A DNA stretch of 64,000 nucleotides from Corticium candelabrum (lineage: Eukaryota; Porifera; Homoscleromorpha; Homosclerophorida; Plakinidae). Made by a program: the position numbers and the translations under genes. This document shows positions 30,140 to 43,097 of this stretch, one piece after another (position 1 is the stretch's first letter; each line of letters begins with the position of its first letter). The stretch is from positions 861,521 to 925,520 of the forward strand of contig NC_085087.1 of the NCBI RefSeq assembly GCF_963422355.1, read 5' to 3'. The notes under the pieces are model-generated. The model saw only the letters and a program-made list of their open reading frames with translations, did no database searches and had not been told where the DNA came from.

Positions 30140-30840
30140 ACCAATTGAAACATCTGCTTAATTTGTATTGCCTACATCAGAGCTCCAAACCCACATGAAG
30201 CGAAACGGTTATGTGAAACAACATTGGAAAGACTGTGGTATGTTTCTTTTATATAGATTGGGAGGAGTTTGTTCGAATGATGATATGTGGATGAAAAATT
30301 AAGTCACTGATACCCAGTTATTCCCAATTTTGAGTTTTGGGTGCCATTTATGGAATATAGAGAACTCATAGAGAACTCAACAAGCCTATAATGACTACAG
30401 TCAATATACTGCCTACAATATAGAAAAGAAATTATATAGGAAGGCTTTTGGAATGAAGTCCAGAGACTCCATCTCAGAAGGATTTGACGGCAAGTTTCAG
30501 GAGGTTTCTTCCAGGATCTATAATGCTTGCAGAATTTGTTTATATGGAGGGCTATTGTTTCCAGAAACTCTCTAACACGTGGATTAATGGCTGCATGTTT
30601 ATCAGGGACTGTACGCGTATAGGCCTAACAGCTAGTATTTATGCAGAGTTTTTATAGTTTGCATGTTTGCGTTATCTTACAAGGAACTACTGCAAGCACT
30701 ATATGTACACATACACTCTGCATGCTCCATAGTATTTTGTAATTCTTTCCTTTACCATATTGCCACCGTGCAGATTCATATCCCTAGGATGCCCAAATGT
30801 TTCATAATATCAGTGTAAGCAATTAAGCAATTAAGGTTTT
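30140..30840. other. No gene seen
   Basis: AT-rich intergenic DNA with no open frame of interest. Confidence 0.4.
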
Positions 30841-31960
30841 CTCCACCCAGATGATCGAAACCTGGGATCAGCAATAAAGTAACTTTTGTTTGTTTTTCTA
30901 AAAATCGCAGCTATGCTCGCTCTTCTTTGCATTAAATACCAAATTATTTTTACTGCAAAAGAACCACAAATATCATAGTACCAATCCTTGCACTATCCAG
31001 AAACTGATAATTCCTTCAACCAGTAGATTGTCCACATAAATATTAAAAAGAAATGACGAAAATACACTTCTCTGTCTGACTCCATTTCTTACACCACAAC
31101 CATAAGAGATCGACCTTACATATACCGTTCCACCTTATCATTACTTGCATAGTTTTTGATGAACGTGCAGGACTGTAATTTGTAACGTTCTGTTACAATT
31201 GAATGTACAGTTAACAACATAGAGAGAAACATCTTTCTTCAATAGTTTGTTGAAGACAAGCGATAGCAAGAGACCCTATCAAATGTTTTGATAGATCTAA
31301 ATCTCAACCATAAACATGCATGTAGACCTGTTGAAGTTGTATGTAACATTTTATAGTTTCTTTAACTACAATTAAATGAACAATCACCACAACTATTGCT
31401 TAAAAACTAAACTGTTGGTCTGACGACCATACGTCTTTGCTATATATACGGCGGCCAAGAAGGATAATCTCTATAATGCCTTTGAGACTCTAGACTGATG
31501 ACAAAGTTAGCAATCCCTCGATCTGTAATTGTTCTTGTCTGTGACATCACCCAACTTCTCTTTCACACTATAGGACATATATGAGGTGAGAAACTGCATG
31601 ACTGGGAACAAAGGAGTACGTGTCTCAGGGATGCAGTGCAATACTGAAGTATGGTTTTATCAGATATGTTTTATCCCTGATTTAATCCTTCTCCAGAAAT
31701 CAGCCTGATCATTTTGAACCAAATTGTCAGAGACCTTCTCTAAAGAAGACCTCTCTTTGTTTTTTTCACCAACCTCAGCTTGCGTTGAATAGTCTCCGAA
31801 ATCTACACATTGAGGTAAATATATAATCTAGGTTTTCCAGCAGATTGACCTCCAGTGCATGCATGCATATGTGCATAATCAGCCCTGGCATTGTCTTTCA
31901 GCTCCTTCAAATCACTGTTCCACCCAACAAACTATAGCTTTCCACACTTAAGCTTCCTCT
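30840..31960 (-). pseudogene. Degenerate non-LTR retrotransposon (RT domain)
   Basis: On the minus strand, broken frames give, in order, a QADFWRRIKSGIK-like segment (about 31700), TFDRVS with LLFNKLLKKDVSLYVV (31300-31220), GVRNGVRQRSVFSS and FLFNIYVDNLL (31115-31030), and FNAKKSEHS (30930). These are the fingers and palm motifs of LINE-type reverse transcriptases. Stops and frameshifts throughout; the endonuclease and 3' end were not found. Confidence 0.6.
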
Positions 31961-32483
31961 TCCATTTAGGTACTTCATTCCCAGACTTAATCCTTTATCA
32001 CTAACCATGCATGCACGCAGAGCATCATAGAAGATCTGTAGGTCTCGCTTATGCACACAATTTATCAGGATCATTAGAAACGGTAGCGTCTACTGGTGCA
32101 TGTATAAATGCAACTGATTTCCTTCTCTACACAGTCTCTGCATCTAGCAAGGTCCATGGGAGTAGCCTAGCTCATTCCATCGCAACTGTACAAGAGGTAG
32201 CTATAGGTCGTATGAGTGTTTGATTGTATACTTGCAACGTCCACACTATATAAGTTGGACAGACATGATCGATGATTAATTGGCCAATGATGATCTGATG
32301 TTACATATTATTCATAAGAGATGGTTAACTTTGCACAGACTAAATCAGTTCTCTTTTAAGAGCATAATAAAGCTCAATTGGGGATAATCCAAACTGATCA
32401 ATTCTTCTTGTGCTTCAAGTACTTGGTCAACATATTTTTATGTGTCATTGAATGGACTGAATTGGTACGATTACTGATAATCT

Positions 32484-32522
<39 letters not shown>

Positions 32523-33626
32523 TAAGTGTTAAACTTTAAAAATTATTGATCTCCAGAGGCCAAGAAATGCACACTTGTTGATTGATGTTGCTATAAAAAC
32601 CAAAACTGAGGACCTTTGCATGCAAATAAATTCGATAAGAAACTGCTTCATGTGAGCCAATAAAGTACCATCTAGATGTTAGAGTTGCAGAAGGAGACTA
32701 CAAGTATATGATTATGATATAGAAATAACAGCGGACCCTTGGGATCACCTTGTTGGAGTAGATCCGTTATAGAAACCTGCATTGTTTTCATAAAGAGTTT
32801 GCTTGTTGAATAGTAGTTCTACTCAGTCCAAGCTTGTAGTTCTGGAAAATCTTTTGCCATGCAGACATATATGCATATATAGTAAAGTTGTTATCACACT
32901 CATGCTGAACACATTATATCTATTTCTTCATGCATGTCCACAGGTAGACATATACAACACAATGCATGTTTTCTTTATCGTTATAGTCACAGATATTAAT
33001 ATCCTATAGCGGTGTGACTGTGAATGAATAGCATCTTCTAAGCTATCTATACTACACGCTCGATCCTATACTTGCCCATAAAGGAAATGTTTGTATACAT
33101 GAAAGCTAGTCCACAGCACAATTAAGTTTCACAGAAAGCCACAACAATGACTGACCACTTCTCTGAATGCATGAGCTGGGTATATTAGACTTTCCAGATT
33201 CTTGTGTATAAGACGGTTAGTGGTCTACTCCATGTATCTATACCCAAGGTGAGATTTGCTTAATTGTCAATTAATTAATTAAGTCTTTCATACACTGTAC
33301 TATTATAGGCATACAATTAGTATAGTCTGCCTCAACTTTTTTACAAAAGGCAAACATACCTAAATGATAAAAAGGTCAGTGAATAATTCAAAGATCTTTA
33401 ATTAATCAAGTCATTGCTCTGTACGAAGTCTAAGTGGTGCTATAGTGTATTGAGATTTTGGCAAAACCCTAACCTGCCATAGTCAAATGCATGCAGTTTC
33501 TATAGGTTTGTGTGTAAGTTTATTACTTTACTAATCGAATAATTACCATTTTGAAAAATAGTTCAAAGTGTATCTTTGGTCTTATAGACTTTGATGAGTC
33601 TTAGTTTTCTGTGTGCCATTTTGACT

Positions 33627-33665
<39 letters not shown>

Positions 33666-33674
33666 ATACACACA
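31961..33674. other. Intergenic, simple repeats only
   Basis: Contains (TA)n at 32487-32516 and (CT)n at about 33631-33662. Short open frames (for example 32011-32223) match nothing known. Confidence 0.4.
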
Positions 33675-34140
33675 CAGTAGAACACCACTTATCCGACGAG
33701 CATGGGACCAAAAGGACGTCAGATAACTGAAAACGTCAGATAATTGAAAACGTCCCGATAACTGACGCATTTTGAAAAGCAACTGCAGAATAACTTCTTT
33801 GACTAGGGAGAACACTAATGGGAACTGTCAAGACTTAAAGTAACCACTAATCTTAGTCTGGATCAATGCTTTCGCTCTTCTTGCTGTAGTTTTCATCAGC
33901 AGCCCATTCAGTAAGACCATTGTGCTTACTAAAACTTCAGGTTGTTCTTCCAGGTACTGAAGAACCGTTTCTAGAGCTTCACATCTAATTTGATAACACG
34001 TGGATCACGGATTCAGTACTGTACACACAGGAATCGTATATCCTAGCGTGTGCACAGCCTAGCAGTTCAGACAAGCCATGTACCGTCGGATAATCCGTGC
34101 TGTTGTATAACTAAAAGTGTCCGATAAGTGGTTTCCTACT
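33675..34140. repeat. Pogo/Tigger-like MITE
   Basis: The left end CAGTAGAACACCACTTATCC faces a right end reading, on the other strand, TAGTAGGAAACCACTTATCG. The interior has repeats such as GTCAGATAACTGAAAACGTC, a pattern of pogo/Tigger non-autonomous elements. TA follows the right end. About 466 bp, non-coding. Confidence 0.6.
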
Positions 34141-34337
34141 ATATATTACATACATGAACGTTCCCCATCCAAACATCAACAACTCAAGTATGCATGTCCC
34201 AACTAGTACGTCCTCTATCTCTAAATTGAAATGTTGTAAAACCAATCTAGTATTATATGACCATAATTTCACACATTTGTTTTAATAAGTTGTTTAATTA
34301 AAAACTTTGAAAATGTCATGTGACTTATTGCAGAAAT

Positions 34338-34338
34338 T

Positions 34339-34371
<33 letters not shown>
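34338..34371. repeat. (AT)n microsatellite
   Basis: Uninterrupted AT/TA dinucleotides. Confidence 0.9.
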
Positions 34372-34374
<3 letters not shown>

Positions 34375-34699
34375 GTGACCAAACATAGCATTGATAATAT
34401 GTTGGCATTCCCTAGACATGCTTCAATCACCCCTAGCTAGAGATTGGCATAATACATGTATATTGCATATATATTTATTCTTTTATCTTGTCTAGGTAAA
34501 GAATTACTACTGCACCAATATGTACGGGGTTGCACTAAGCTTTTAGCAAAGCAATTGTGCCCTAGGTCATCAACATGATGTCCTCCCATATAATAAAGTC
34601 TCAACACTAGATACAGTATTGGTGCAATTTGTAGTGAATTTGTACCTAGGTAACAAGTCTTGAACGACATGACACTCGTTTTGCGGTGGTATTAGCAGG

Positions 34700-37234
34700 G
34701 TTTTAGTGTAATCATTTATCATTTACATGGCACGCTGCATGTTATAGAGATGACCTTTACACCCAGTTTCTGAATATAGCCTGTGATTTACTTTATCAAT
34801 GACGTCACGTTACTCGGTAAATCATTTGCGCTATCTGCCTTCCTGGCCTAAGAATACCTGTTTCTCTGCTTCTTCATAAAAGCGATGTTGGGTGCTGCAG
34901 TCTCTTTCGTGCTTCACTTCACAAACTAATATGCAGCATTGTCTTGGTAAAAATAGTTCTTCAAAGTGTACGCGTCAAGCATGCCAACCACAGTTGCCTC
35001 GATTGCTTTGGACGTCACTTCTTGATGGACGTTCTGTCTATTGGTCTAGCTAGAGTTCTCGATCACCACTTCGTGTTTGCAAGAGTCGGATGACGACGTA
35101 TGTGCAGGCATGCTCGTCTGCTACGACAGGTATGATATAAATGCATTGGCAAACAGGCCGCGGTAGCTCTGGTATGTCACCGCCCTCCGCCATTAATACG
35201 CGCCATTGTGTGGTCCTGTGAGTGATTGTGGTGGTGTGAAAGTGAGTGTGCCACTTAGTGTGGTAAGCAATTGGTTAGATGTACTTCTTGTGAACTTCTG
35301 ACGAGTGAAATGTTTGATGTGGTCGTTTTAGACCGCACTCGTGGTTGATACAGCAGACCGCAAACCGCATTAATCACGTGTCAAGTTGATGGGGAATACC
35401 CAAGCGTAATTTTGGAGGAGAAAGCACTAAAATATGCTGTAGAATATGAGATGAACTACTACAGTAGTACCGTAGTATACCGTCTGAAAATGCCATCCAG
35501 AGTCGAGTCAATGATGTCGTTGTTTCTCCGTTGGTATTCTATTTCTTTCTGCGCCGTTAGCGCCTAGAAGGGTGTCAATGAATGAACGACAGACTTCCTG
35601 CCAGACAACAGACACCACCAGAGTCTTCGGCATTCAAACCGACGAGGTGTTTTGTTAGCTAGACGTGAGGATCTAATCTGAGATGCAGACGACACTAAAA
35701 ATAATCTTGCTTTCCACTAGCTAGTACGATCATTTACGATTCTGCTTATAGTTCACCAAAGCGCAAAGACAGTAAAGCGCAAAGACAGTTAGCTACAACA
35801 AGATCGTAGTCGTAGGGCCGCTTGGGGTTTCGCTGTCTATCCTCTACACATAGGAGAATTGCTACACCATATGCTTTCAGAGAAGTAGACATTCAAGCGC
35901 TACAACACTTGAGCGTTTATCCAGACGGTTGCTAATTTGGTTCCTTCAAAAGTGCAAATGTTGAGTGCAAACGAAGTGAAGATTCAATCACATGATCTGG
36001 TACCGCCAGCTGACGCCCACGCTCGTGGGTGGGTCTGTTTACCAGAAGCAATCAGTGCAAGATGGTAGCAGACCGCGCCAGCCATCCTTTTTTCCAGCCT
36101 CGCCAAATCTACGTTACTGTTCGCTTTGGTCGATTTATCGAATTGTGTCGTAAGGCAGTCGAAAGTTGGTGTCACGTGCCAAAACCGCAAGTAGGCGTAA
36201 CGTCACGGCGTCTGCCGTAAATGGCAGAGAACCGTGTGACGCAACACGTTAGGGTCAAAAGTACACCGCCATGTTGTTTACAATGGAGCAGTTCTTACGT
36301 AAGTAATTAGCATGAATGCGTCTAGTGTTTCTCCAATTAAGCAAACACCGCAATGTCCAGCCCATAGGCTACACATTCAGTCTATCTGGTGTTACCATCA
36401 CAGATTCCCTAAATAGTTTACGTCTCGACACAAACCGCAATCGTGCCGTCGCACTCACCAAGTTACGTCATTGTGACGACCTCGAGATAATCCGTCCCAC
36501 GTTGGCTCGCCGATAAGACAGGGCAGCCTTACAGAGAACTGCTCAGTTGTGCACATCTGTCTGTTGTAGAAACATTAGGTTGCAAACGATAGGAAGTCGC
36601 TAGAAGCAAGAAGGTAGGAGGAATCACCGATCCTTCCTGTTTTCAAATGCCTACTGTGCAATCTACTCTCGTATTTCCACATGTCGATTGTGTCTCATGG
36701 TGTTTGTTGTCTTAAATTTGTAGGCGTTCATGTATACCGTATCTGAGATGGATTCTCCCAGCCGTGTGCAACATGCTGGATCTTGTCATACTTACGGCTT
36801 GTCTGCTAGTTCGGCCAACGTATCACTGACCACTAGAGCGGTGGCGTTACCCGCAGCCTCGTGTCGGATCTCGAGCTCGGGCGCCCCGCAGATCAGCGTG
36901 ACAATGGACGTGAGTCGAGGTGAGAACCACAGTCGGTGCCTCAAGCCCTGCCCTGTCGTCGTCTGTCTGCTTGCGACTTCGCTATCTGGATCCCCACCTA
37001 GGCGACACGCGGGTGGAAGGTGGCGAGATTGCGACAATGGCTTCAATGGAAGTGTGCCAGCATACGTGTTGGTACTCGTGGTCGCCGTCTTTCGGCTTCT
37101 TTTCCATTACGTGCGACGAAGCCCGGAAAGCGAATCGGTCACTGCCGCGTGTTGTCACATATCGCGTGTGTTGTCACTTGCTTATTGTCAGTTTCATCAT
37201 TTTCGTTTCGATTTCAGGACACCACACACCGACA
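34700..37234. promoter_or_regulatory. Upstream region of ETS gene 3
   Basis: G+C and CpG rise from about 34.8 kb. A CRE palindrome (TGACGTCA) lies at 34800-34807. An open frame with ATG at 36730 runs through 36909 to a GTGAGT, so a non-coding or alternative first exon there is possible, but its phase (0) does not fit the next exon (phase 1). A weaker donor at 37013 would fit. Confidence 0.35.
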
Positions 37235-38790
37235 ATGTACACCGACGGGCTATTGAGCAGATTCGGCTACGAGCCCCGAGCTCGTCATTCGCAAGTGGGC
37301 GATTTGGATTACCTCGTCAGGATGTTATGCGACAACTTTACGTACGAGCGTGAACGAGTCGGCATGGAGCAAGGTACAGTACTCGCTACTCTAGTAAATT
37401 AATATCATTCGGCCTTGCATCTCTGTAATTTGCTCGTGACATCGAAAATCTAAGCTAAAGTCGTTGTGTGCTCAAAGTTACTGGTTGAAATTGACGAAAC
37501 TGTTCTGTTGGAACTTTTCAGATCCAATGAAGTGGTCTGTTTCCGAAGTTCAGATCTGGCTGGCCTGGGCTATACACGAATTTCACTTGGAACGCATCGA
37601 ACGAGACAACTTCAGAGTAGACGGTCCAACTTTGTGTGCGATGTCGCAACAAGATTTTCTCAGGCGGACTCCACAGTTTATGGGAGATATTTTGTATGCG
37701 CACATCCAGCACCTTCGCTCAGGTGAGCTATGATATCATAATCAATGTATTTTAGGAAGAAGGCATCCGTTTGCCTAATTTTACTCCTTATTTTGTAGTA
37801 GTCTGTGTTTCTTTAGCTTGCCAGAAACAGATTGACACTGTCTAATTGAATTTTGATTATAGCAAGCGCTTCATCTGTTAGTCAACCATACAGCAGTGCT
37901 GATGAGATAGATCAACTGGTACAAACGTTGGTTCCTGAAATCACAGTTAGTGCACACTCTGCTGCTGTGGGCGGTCAGTTGCAACCTCCAGCACCATCTT
38001 ACAGTCCCGAGACACCACCCAAGTCTCCATCCAATGATGATCTATTACAGTATGAAGACAGGTCATCTCCATCCACAGCAACCAGAACAAATCTTCTTCC
38101 TCCTCCTTACAGACAAGGTAAATGTGGAACTTATGATTGTTGATGTGAAACTGTTTCCAATTGGGCATTTTGTTTGCAGTTCCTAGCCCTACTTCATGTG
38201 GTAGCTCTTGTCAATCTGGGCTCAGCTCACCTCGAGTCTCACCGTGTGCATCTCCAGCTCCCCCTGGTCCTTCTATGTCGGTACAGGCTGCTATGACTGC
38301 TGCGTACACAGAAAGTAGTGGTCCGATTCAACTTTGGCAATTTCTTTTGGAACTCTTGACTGACAAAAAGAACATGGACTGTATTGTGTGGACAGGACGG
38401 GAATGGGAATTCAAACTGACTGATCCTGAACTGGTTGCTCAGAGATGGGGAAAGCGGAAAAACAAACCCAAGATGAATTACGAGAAGCTTAGTAGAGGAC
38501 TTCGATATTATTATGACAAAAACATCATCCACAAAGTTCCAGGGAAACGTTACGTTTACAAGTTTGTTTGTGATCTGGAATCACTACTAGGATGTTCAGC
38601 AGCAGAGCTGCAAGCTCGATACAACAGTGATGTAGTGAACATGTTCTCCCACCAGCAATTGCAACAGCCTTTATCTTCTTATAGCTACACCACCTCCCTT
38701 CCCTCAGTACCTATGAACAGTCATCCTTACTCATCTTACTGGCAACCTTCATGTCAGACTTCATCTTTCCCAGCCACTTACTACGCATGA
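37235..38790 (+). CDS. ETS1/2-type transcription factor (PNT + ETS domains)
   Basis: Four exons, 37235-37373, 37522-37722, 37863-38117 and 38180-38790, all joined in phase 1 by GT-AG introns, give 401 residues (human ETS1: 441). Residues 1-46 precede the PNT domain (47-113), which opens [20 protein letters not shown] and continues with [14 protein letters not shown] Ser/Pro-rich linker (residues about 114-246) contains [12 protein letters not shown], with TP and SP kinase sites. The ETS domain follows: [59 protein letters not shown]. The Gly of [15 protein letters not shown] and WTG-WEFKL mark the ETS1/2 class; PELVAQRWG is nearer GABPA. A Ser/Tyr/Gln-rich tail ends it. The ATG at 37235 is the first Met of its exon; an upstream exon is possible. 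Confidence 0.9.
37522..37722 (+). CDS. PNT exon of the ETS1/2-type gene
   Basis: Acceptor GAACTTTTCAG and donor GTGAGC. It starts in phase 1 at Asp-Pro like the other two PNT exons and is almost the same length (201 nt against 204 nt in the ERG-type gene). Confidence 0.9.
38180..38790 (+). CDS. ETS-domain terminal exon of the ETS1/2-type gene
   Basis: Acceptor TTTGTTTGCAG; phase 1; stop TGA at 38788-38790. The ETS domain spans about 38326-38625; the recognition helix lies in [13 protein letters not shown]. The layout (ETS domain in the last exon, long Ser/Tyr-rich tail) matches gene 1. Confidence 0.9.
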
Positions 38791-39158
38791 CCTGCTGGTA
38801 AACTCTATGAAGACAAGGGCTTTTCTTTTGAGAAACCATGGCCGGATTGATGTTTCAGTTACAGTGTATATCAAAGTGAAAGATTATTATGTCTTTAATA
38901 CTAGTGAAGCTTGTTTTTTCACAACAGACTATTATTATAGAGTTTGGAGAGGTCCTGACTGAGCTGTCACCTTGGTGACTTAATTAAGTTTCAACTGAAT
39001 AGTTGGTTCAGTTTCATTTTCATTTCTGAGCCCAGAGGGCAGATTCAGGGAAGTTGTATGTACTACATGTATATATGTATATGGGCAGATTTGTTACAAA
39101 GAGCAAGATGTATAGCTGCATGCATGCAGGTGCTGCACACCCACATTAATTTAAGTTA

Positions 39159-39164
39159 AATAAA
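39159..39164 (+). terminator. Poly(A) signal of the ETS1/2-type gene
   Basis: AATAAA 369 nt after the stop codon; first canonical hexamer in the 3' flank. Confidence 0.5.
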
Positions 39165-39557
39165 ATCATTGAACGCGTGTACACGTACAAAAGTGTGTGG
39201 CTGGAGCCGTGGGTAGCCTCATGAGCCAAGCCTTCCGGTTCACTGGCGCGACCTCGCGTGCTGGTCGCCTCCTCGCACGTGAGAGGAGGTGCTTGAGGCG
39301 GAATTTGCTCCCTAGAATTGTTAGCCGCGTACGGGAGCAAAGTCCGAGAGTCATTTCGCTCTTCTCGCCAAAAATTATAGTAGAGTCGACCCTTCGAAAG
39401 GGAACCCTTGATTCAATTTAGTGCATGTCTTGCGGAGCTCGAGTCAAAATTGCAGTCATCTGGTATCGTCGCTAGGTCGATTCATCTCTCTGTTTTGCTG
39501 TAAGGTAGTGGTTATCTAGCCGTGTGCGCCTACTATAGCTACGAGTAGGAGCTATAG

Positions 39558-42264
39558 GAGTCAATAGCGACACTGTTGCATGCGCTGCATACAACAAATT
39601 GTGTACTATTTATTGCAAAGTTATTTCTCCGTGTGCAATTAATTAAATAATATACAATTGATAATAATAAATACAATTAAATAAGTGCAAAATACCGAGG
39701 TAATTTAATTATATTTCACAACAACTATACAAGATTTATTAACATGTAAACACTATACAATTAAAGTGACAGCATATGATGTGTGTGTGTACAATATTAT
39801 CTAGTTGGTATAAACACGTGTACATGACATCATTTAATGCAAACAACATAACAAATTACTAATGCATAGAATATGATGGCTGATGATGACATATTCATAA
39901 TTCTGCTGGTTGTCACTCAGCTATTATTGAGGTAATCTATTTAGATCTAGCATTGGTTTAAATTAAATTATTAAGCTAATAACTCCTATTTAAGTTGATG
40001 GCATCACTGTATCAGTCATTGCGTTGTTGACACTTATAGGTGTATACATTGGATATGGTTTTTGCCAACTGGCATTCTATATTTCAGACTACACACTATG
40101 GCATTGGTTGTTATATAATATATGGTTGGTGACATGAATGACAGTTATATAATTAGATACTGGTGTGTGTGGCGTTCGTAGCTCAGTTGGTTGAGAGTTG
40201 CATTTGGAGAATACAAACATCCGGGACGTTGAGGTTTCAGGTTTGCGTATGTGTACAGACGTACTTTCCTTGAGCAATATATTCACGCACAATTGCCTCT
40301 CTCGACTCAGGAGTATAAATGAGTACCTGGTCTTTGACTGGGGGCGTATGGACTAGGCAGAACATCCCTCAGTATATAAGGGTACGTGTGGACTTGAGGT
40401 CCAGTCCCGCGGCTGCGCCAAAATGGCCACACGCATCAAATGGGGTTCATCAGCGCGTCCGAGTAGCGGTAGTCTTGCGTAGCCAGACCTGAACCTTCCC
40501 TCAACATTCCGTGTGAAAATGCAAATGGTTGCCAATTCTTGAGAAACATTTCTGCTAGATGTTACTGGACCAACATTTCTCTCTATAGAGCCAAGATCAT
40601 TTAGTCTGGGAATCAACAAAATCATTGTCTCGACTGCATGGCCAGCACAGAGTCCAACTTTAAATTCTGTTTGTCCGTCCTACTGTATACTGTCTGTTTG
40701 CCTGTCTGTCTGTCTTTCCCTATATGTTCATAAATGAATTAAGTTACATACAGGAATATAGCAAGCAAGGCTAAGTATAGTTCGCACTGTCCAACTGCTA
40801 AATACAACTTGTCTGTCTGTTTTTATTGACTGTATTAATCAATGAACATTGACTGTATAAATTGATCAATATTGACTGTACATATCTATCAATATTGAAT
40901 GTATAAATTGATCAATCAATATTGACTGTATTAATTAATGAATATTGACTGTATAAATCAATCAATATACACGTATAGACCGTGAAATCAATTAGTATAT
41001 TGATTGATTTATACAGTCAAAATTGATTGATATATACAATCAATATTGATCGATATAAAAACAGTAGATTTCTGCCATGCTGATATGGATCTATGTCAAT
41101 ACATGTAGAAACATAACCAGGTGTCAAGTGGGGTCTTTAATATAAGTAAATCGTTGCATAATCAATAAAGTCAGAAGCTGAAGATGAGCAACAAAACTAT
41201 TCCTTTACAGGACGTTGCAAGAGATGGTATAAAGCCAATGATCTAAAGACACGACTCGAAGTCAATATTCACTGATTAATAGAGTCAATAAAATAGACAG
41301 ACAGGTAGACAGATAGACAGTGGCATTTATGTCCCTTTAGTTAATTTGCAAGTTGTATATAGCAGTTGGACAGTGTGAACTACATACCTAGCCTTGCTTG
41401 CTATATTGTATCAAACTTCATTTATGGACATATATAGAAAGACAGACAGACAGGCAAACAGACAGTATACAGTGGGACAGACAAACAGAATTTAAAGTTG
41501 GTCTTTGTGCTAGCCATGCAGACAAGACAATGAGTTTGTTGATTCCCAGACTAAAATGATCTTGGCTCCATATAAAGAAATGTTGGTTTCTTTTTCTCAG
41601 CAACATATAGCAGGAAGTGTTTCAAGAATTGGCAACCATTTGTATTTCCACACACACACACACGCACGGACGCACGCATGTACACACACAGTATCTAATT
41701 ATATAACTGTCATTCATGTCCCCAACCATGTAACAACCAATGCCCTAGTGTGTAGTCTGAAATATAAAATGCCAGTTGGCAAAAAGCACATCCAATGTAT
41801 ACACCTTTAAGTGTCAACAACACCATGACTGATACAGTGATACCATCAACTTACCTAAGAGTCATTAGCTCAACTTAAATAATTAACATAATTTAATTTA
41901 AACCAATGATAGCTCTAAATATAGATTATCTCAATAATAGAACAACCAGCAGAATTATGAATATGTCATCATCATCATCCATCATATTCCATGCATTAAA
42001 TGATTTCATGTACATGTATATGCCAACTAGATAATATTGTACACACACATACCATATGCTGTCACTTTAATTGTATTTTGTTTATCTGTTAATAAATATT
42101 TTGTAGTAGTAAAATATAATTAAATTACCTGAGTATTTTGCACTTTTCTAATTGTATTATTAATTGCATATTAGTTAATTGCACACAGGAAATAACTTCG
42201 CAATAAATAGTACATAATTTGTTGTATGCAGTGCATTCAACAGTGTCAATATTGACACCTAGGA
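39558..42264. repeat. 2.7-kb inverted repeat
   Basis: The left arm (39558 to about 40990) and right arm (about 41000 to 42264) are inverted copies. ACACTGTTG and GCTGCATACAACAAATT at the left face AATTTGTTGTATGCAG and CAACAGTGT at the right. Matching runs through TATATAATTAGATACTG, TTTAGTCTGGGAATCAAC and CAAGCAAGGCTA. The centre is made of AATATTGACTGTATAAATTGATC units. The left arm holds an extra segment at 40171-40511. Arms differ at many positions, so this is not a simple assembly mirror. Confidence 0.85.
40171..40511 (+). mobile_element. tRNA-derived SINE-like insertion
   Basis: Present only in the left arm of the inverted repeat. It begins GGCGTTCGTAGCTCAGTTGG, with a perfect Pol III A box (TAGCTCAGTTGG, 40179-40190) and a degenerate B box (GAGGTTTCAGG, near 40231), followed by about 270 bp of unrelated body. 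No oligo-A tail is obvious, so the SINE label is tentative. Confidence 0.4.
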
Positions 42265-43097
42265 ATTTGATGACTTCCGTGCTGTTCCCATTGGTTTGAA
42301 TGGAGGCTCTAGAGTGAGGGGGAGCAAAGCGACTAGTGGGGCGGGAGCACCAAGGTCCGACAGCCTTACTGGCGTTTAGACAGGCGGTAGCGTCCGCTTC
42401 TATCCTGTCTACGGTCAGTGGAACGAGCAGTTGGCAGTTGGTACGGTGTTACAGCTAGTACACGTACAGTTCGAGATTAATCTAGTTACAAAATGCCCTC
42501 CCCACAAGTGGGTTCTGGGGTTGAAGTTAGCTGGGACAGACTTTTTTATAAGTACAATCAGCAAAGACTGCCGGAAAAATAGCATCCGTAACAAAGTAGC
42601 TGGTCACGGCTAGATAACTGCCAATGTATAAATAAATTATACATAAATTATAAATAAAATATAACTCGACATGACAAGAGAGAGGCTTGCTTTGCTCGCC
42701 AGTTACATTCAAGCTGCAAACTAAAATTTTAGCTAGGCTATGGCACGTGGAGGGTTTGCGCTGTAGACTATAGAGCTATAGTGCTTGTTCAATTAACAGC
42801 TTTAATTTCATGCATTCGGTAGTTAGATTTGTCTAGATAGCGTCACTGCTTGTAGTTTCGGCTCTAGTAGGCAGAAATAGCTGGTACTTTGAACGTCGCA
42901 CTAAACGAGATTAATTGTCTAGAAAGTGATAAATTAAGTTACAAACATGTGCGCATATATGTTGATAAAAATTACAAATTGACATTTAAATGTTTGATCA
43001 TAAGAGTGACGCTGCATGAATAGGTAATGTTCTATACCCTCGTCCCCAGACTCACATAAGCCTGGCAGTAAATAAAGTGTTCTTTGTCTTCTGTACA
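42265..43097. other. No gene seen
   Basis: Intergenic; short frames without recognisable domains. Confidence 0.35.

Noticed and set aside
36730..37353. 207-codon + strand frame before the ETS1/2-type gene
   Set aside because: It conflicts with the phase of the PNT exon and with the supported frame of exon 37235-37373; mostly shadow of GC-rich sequence.
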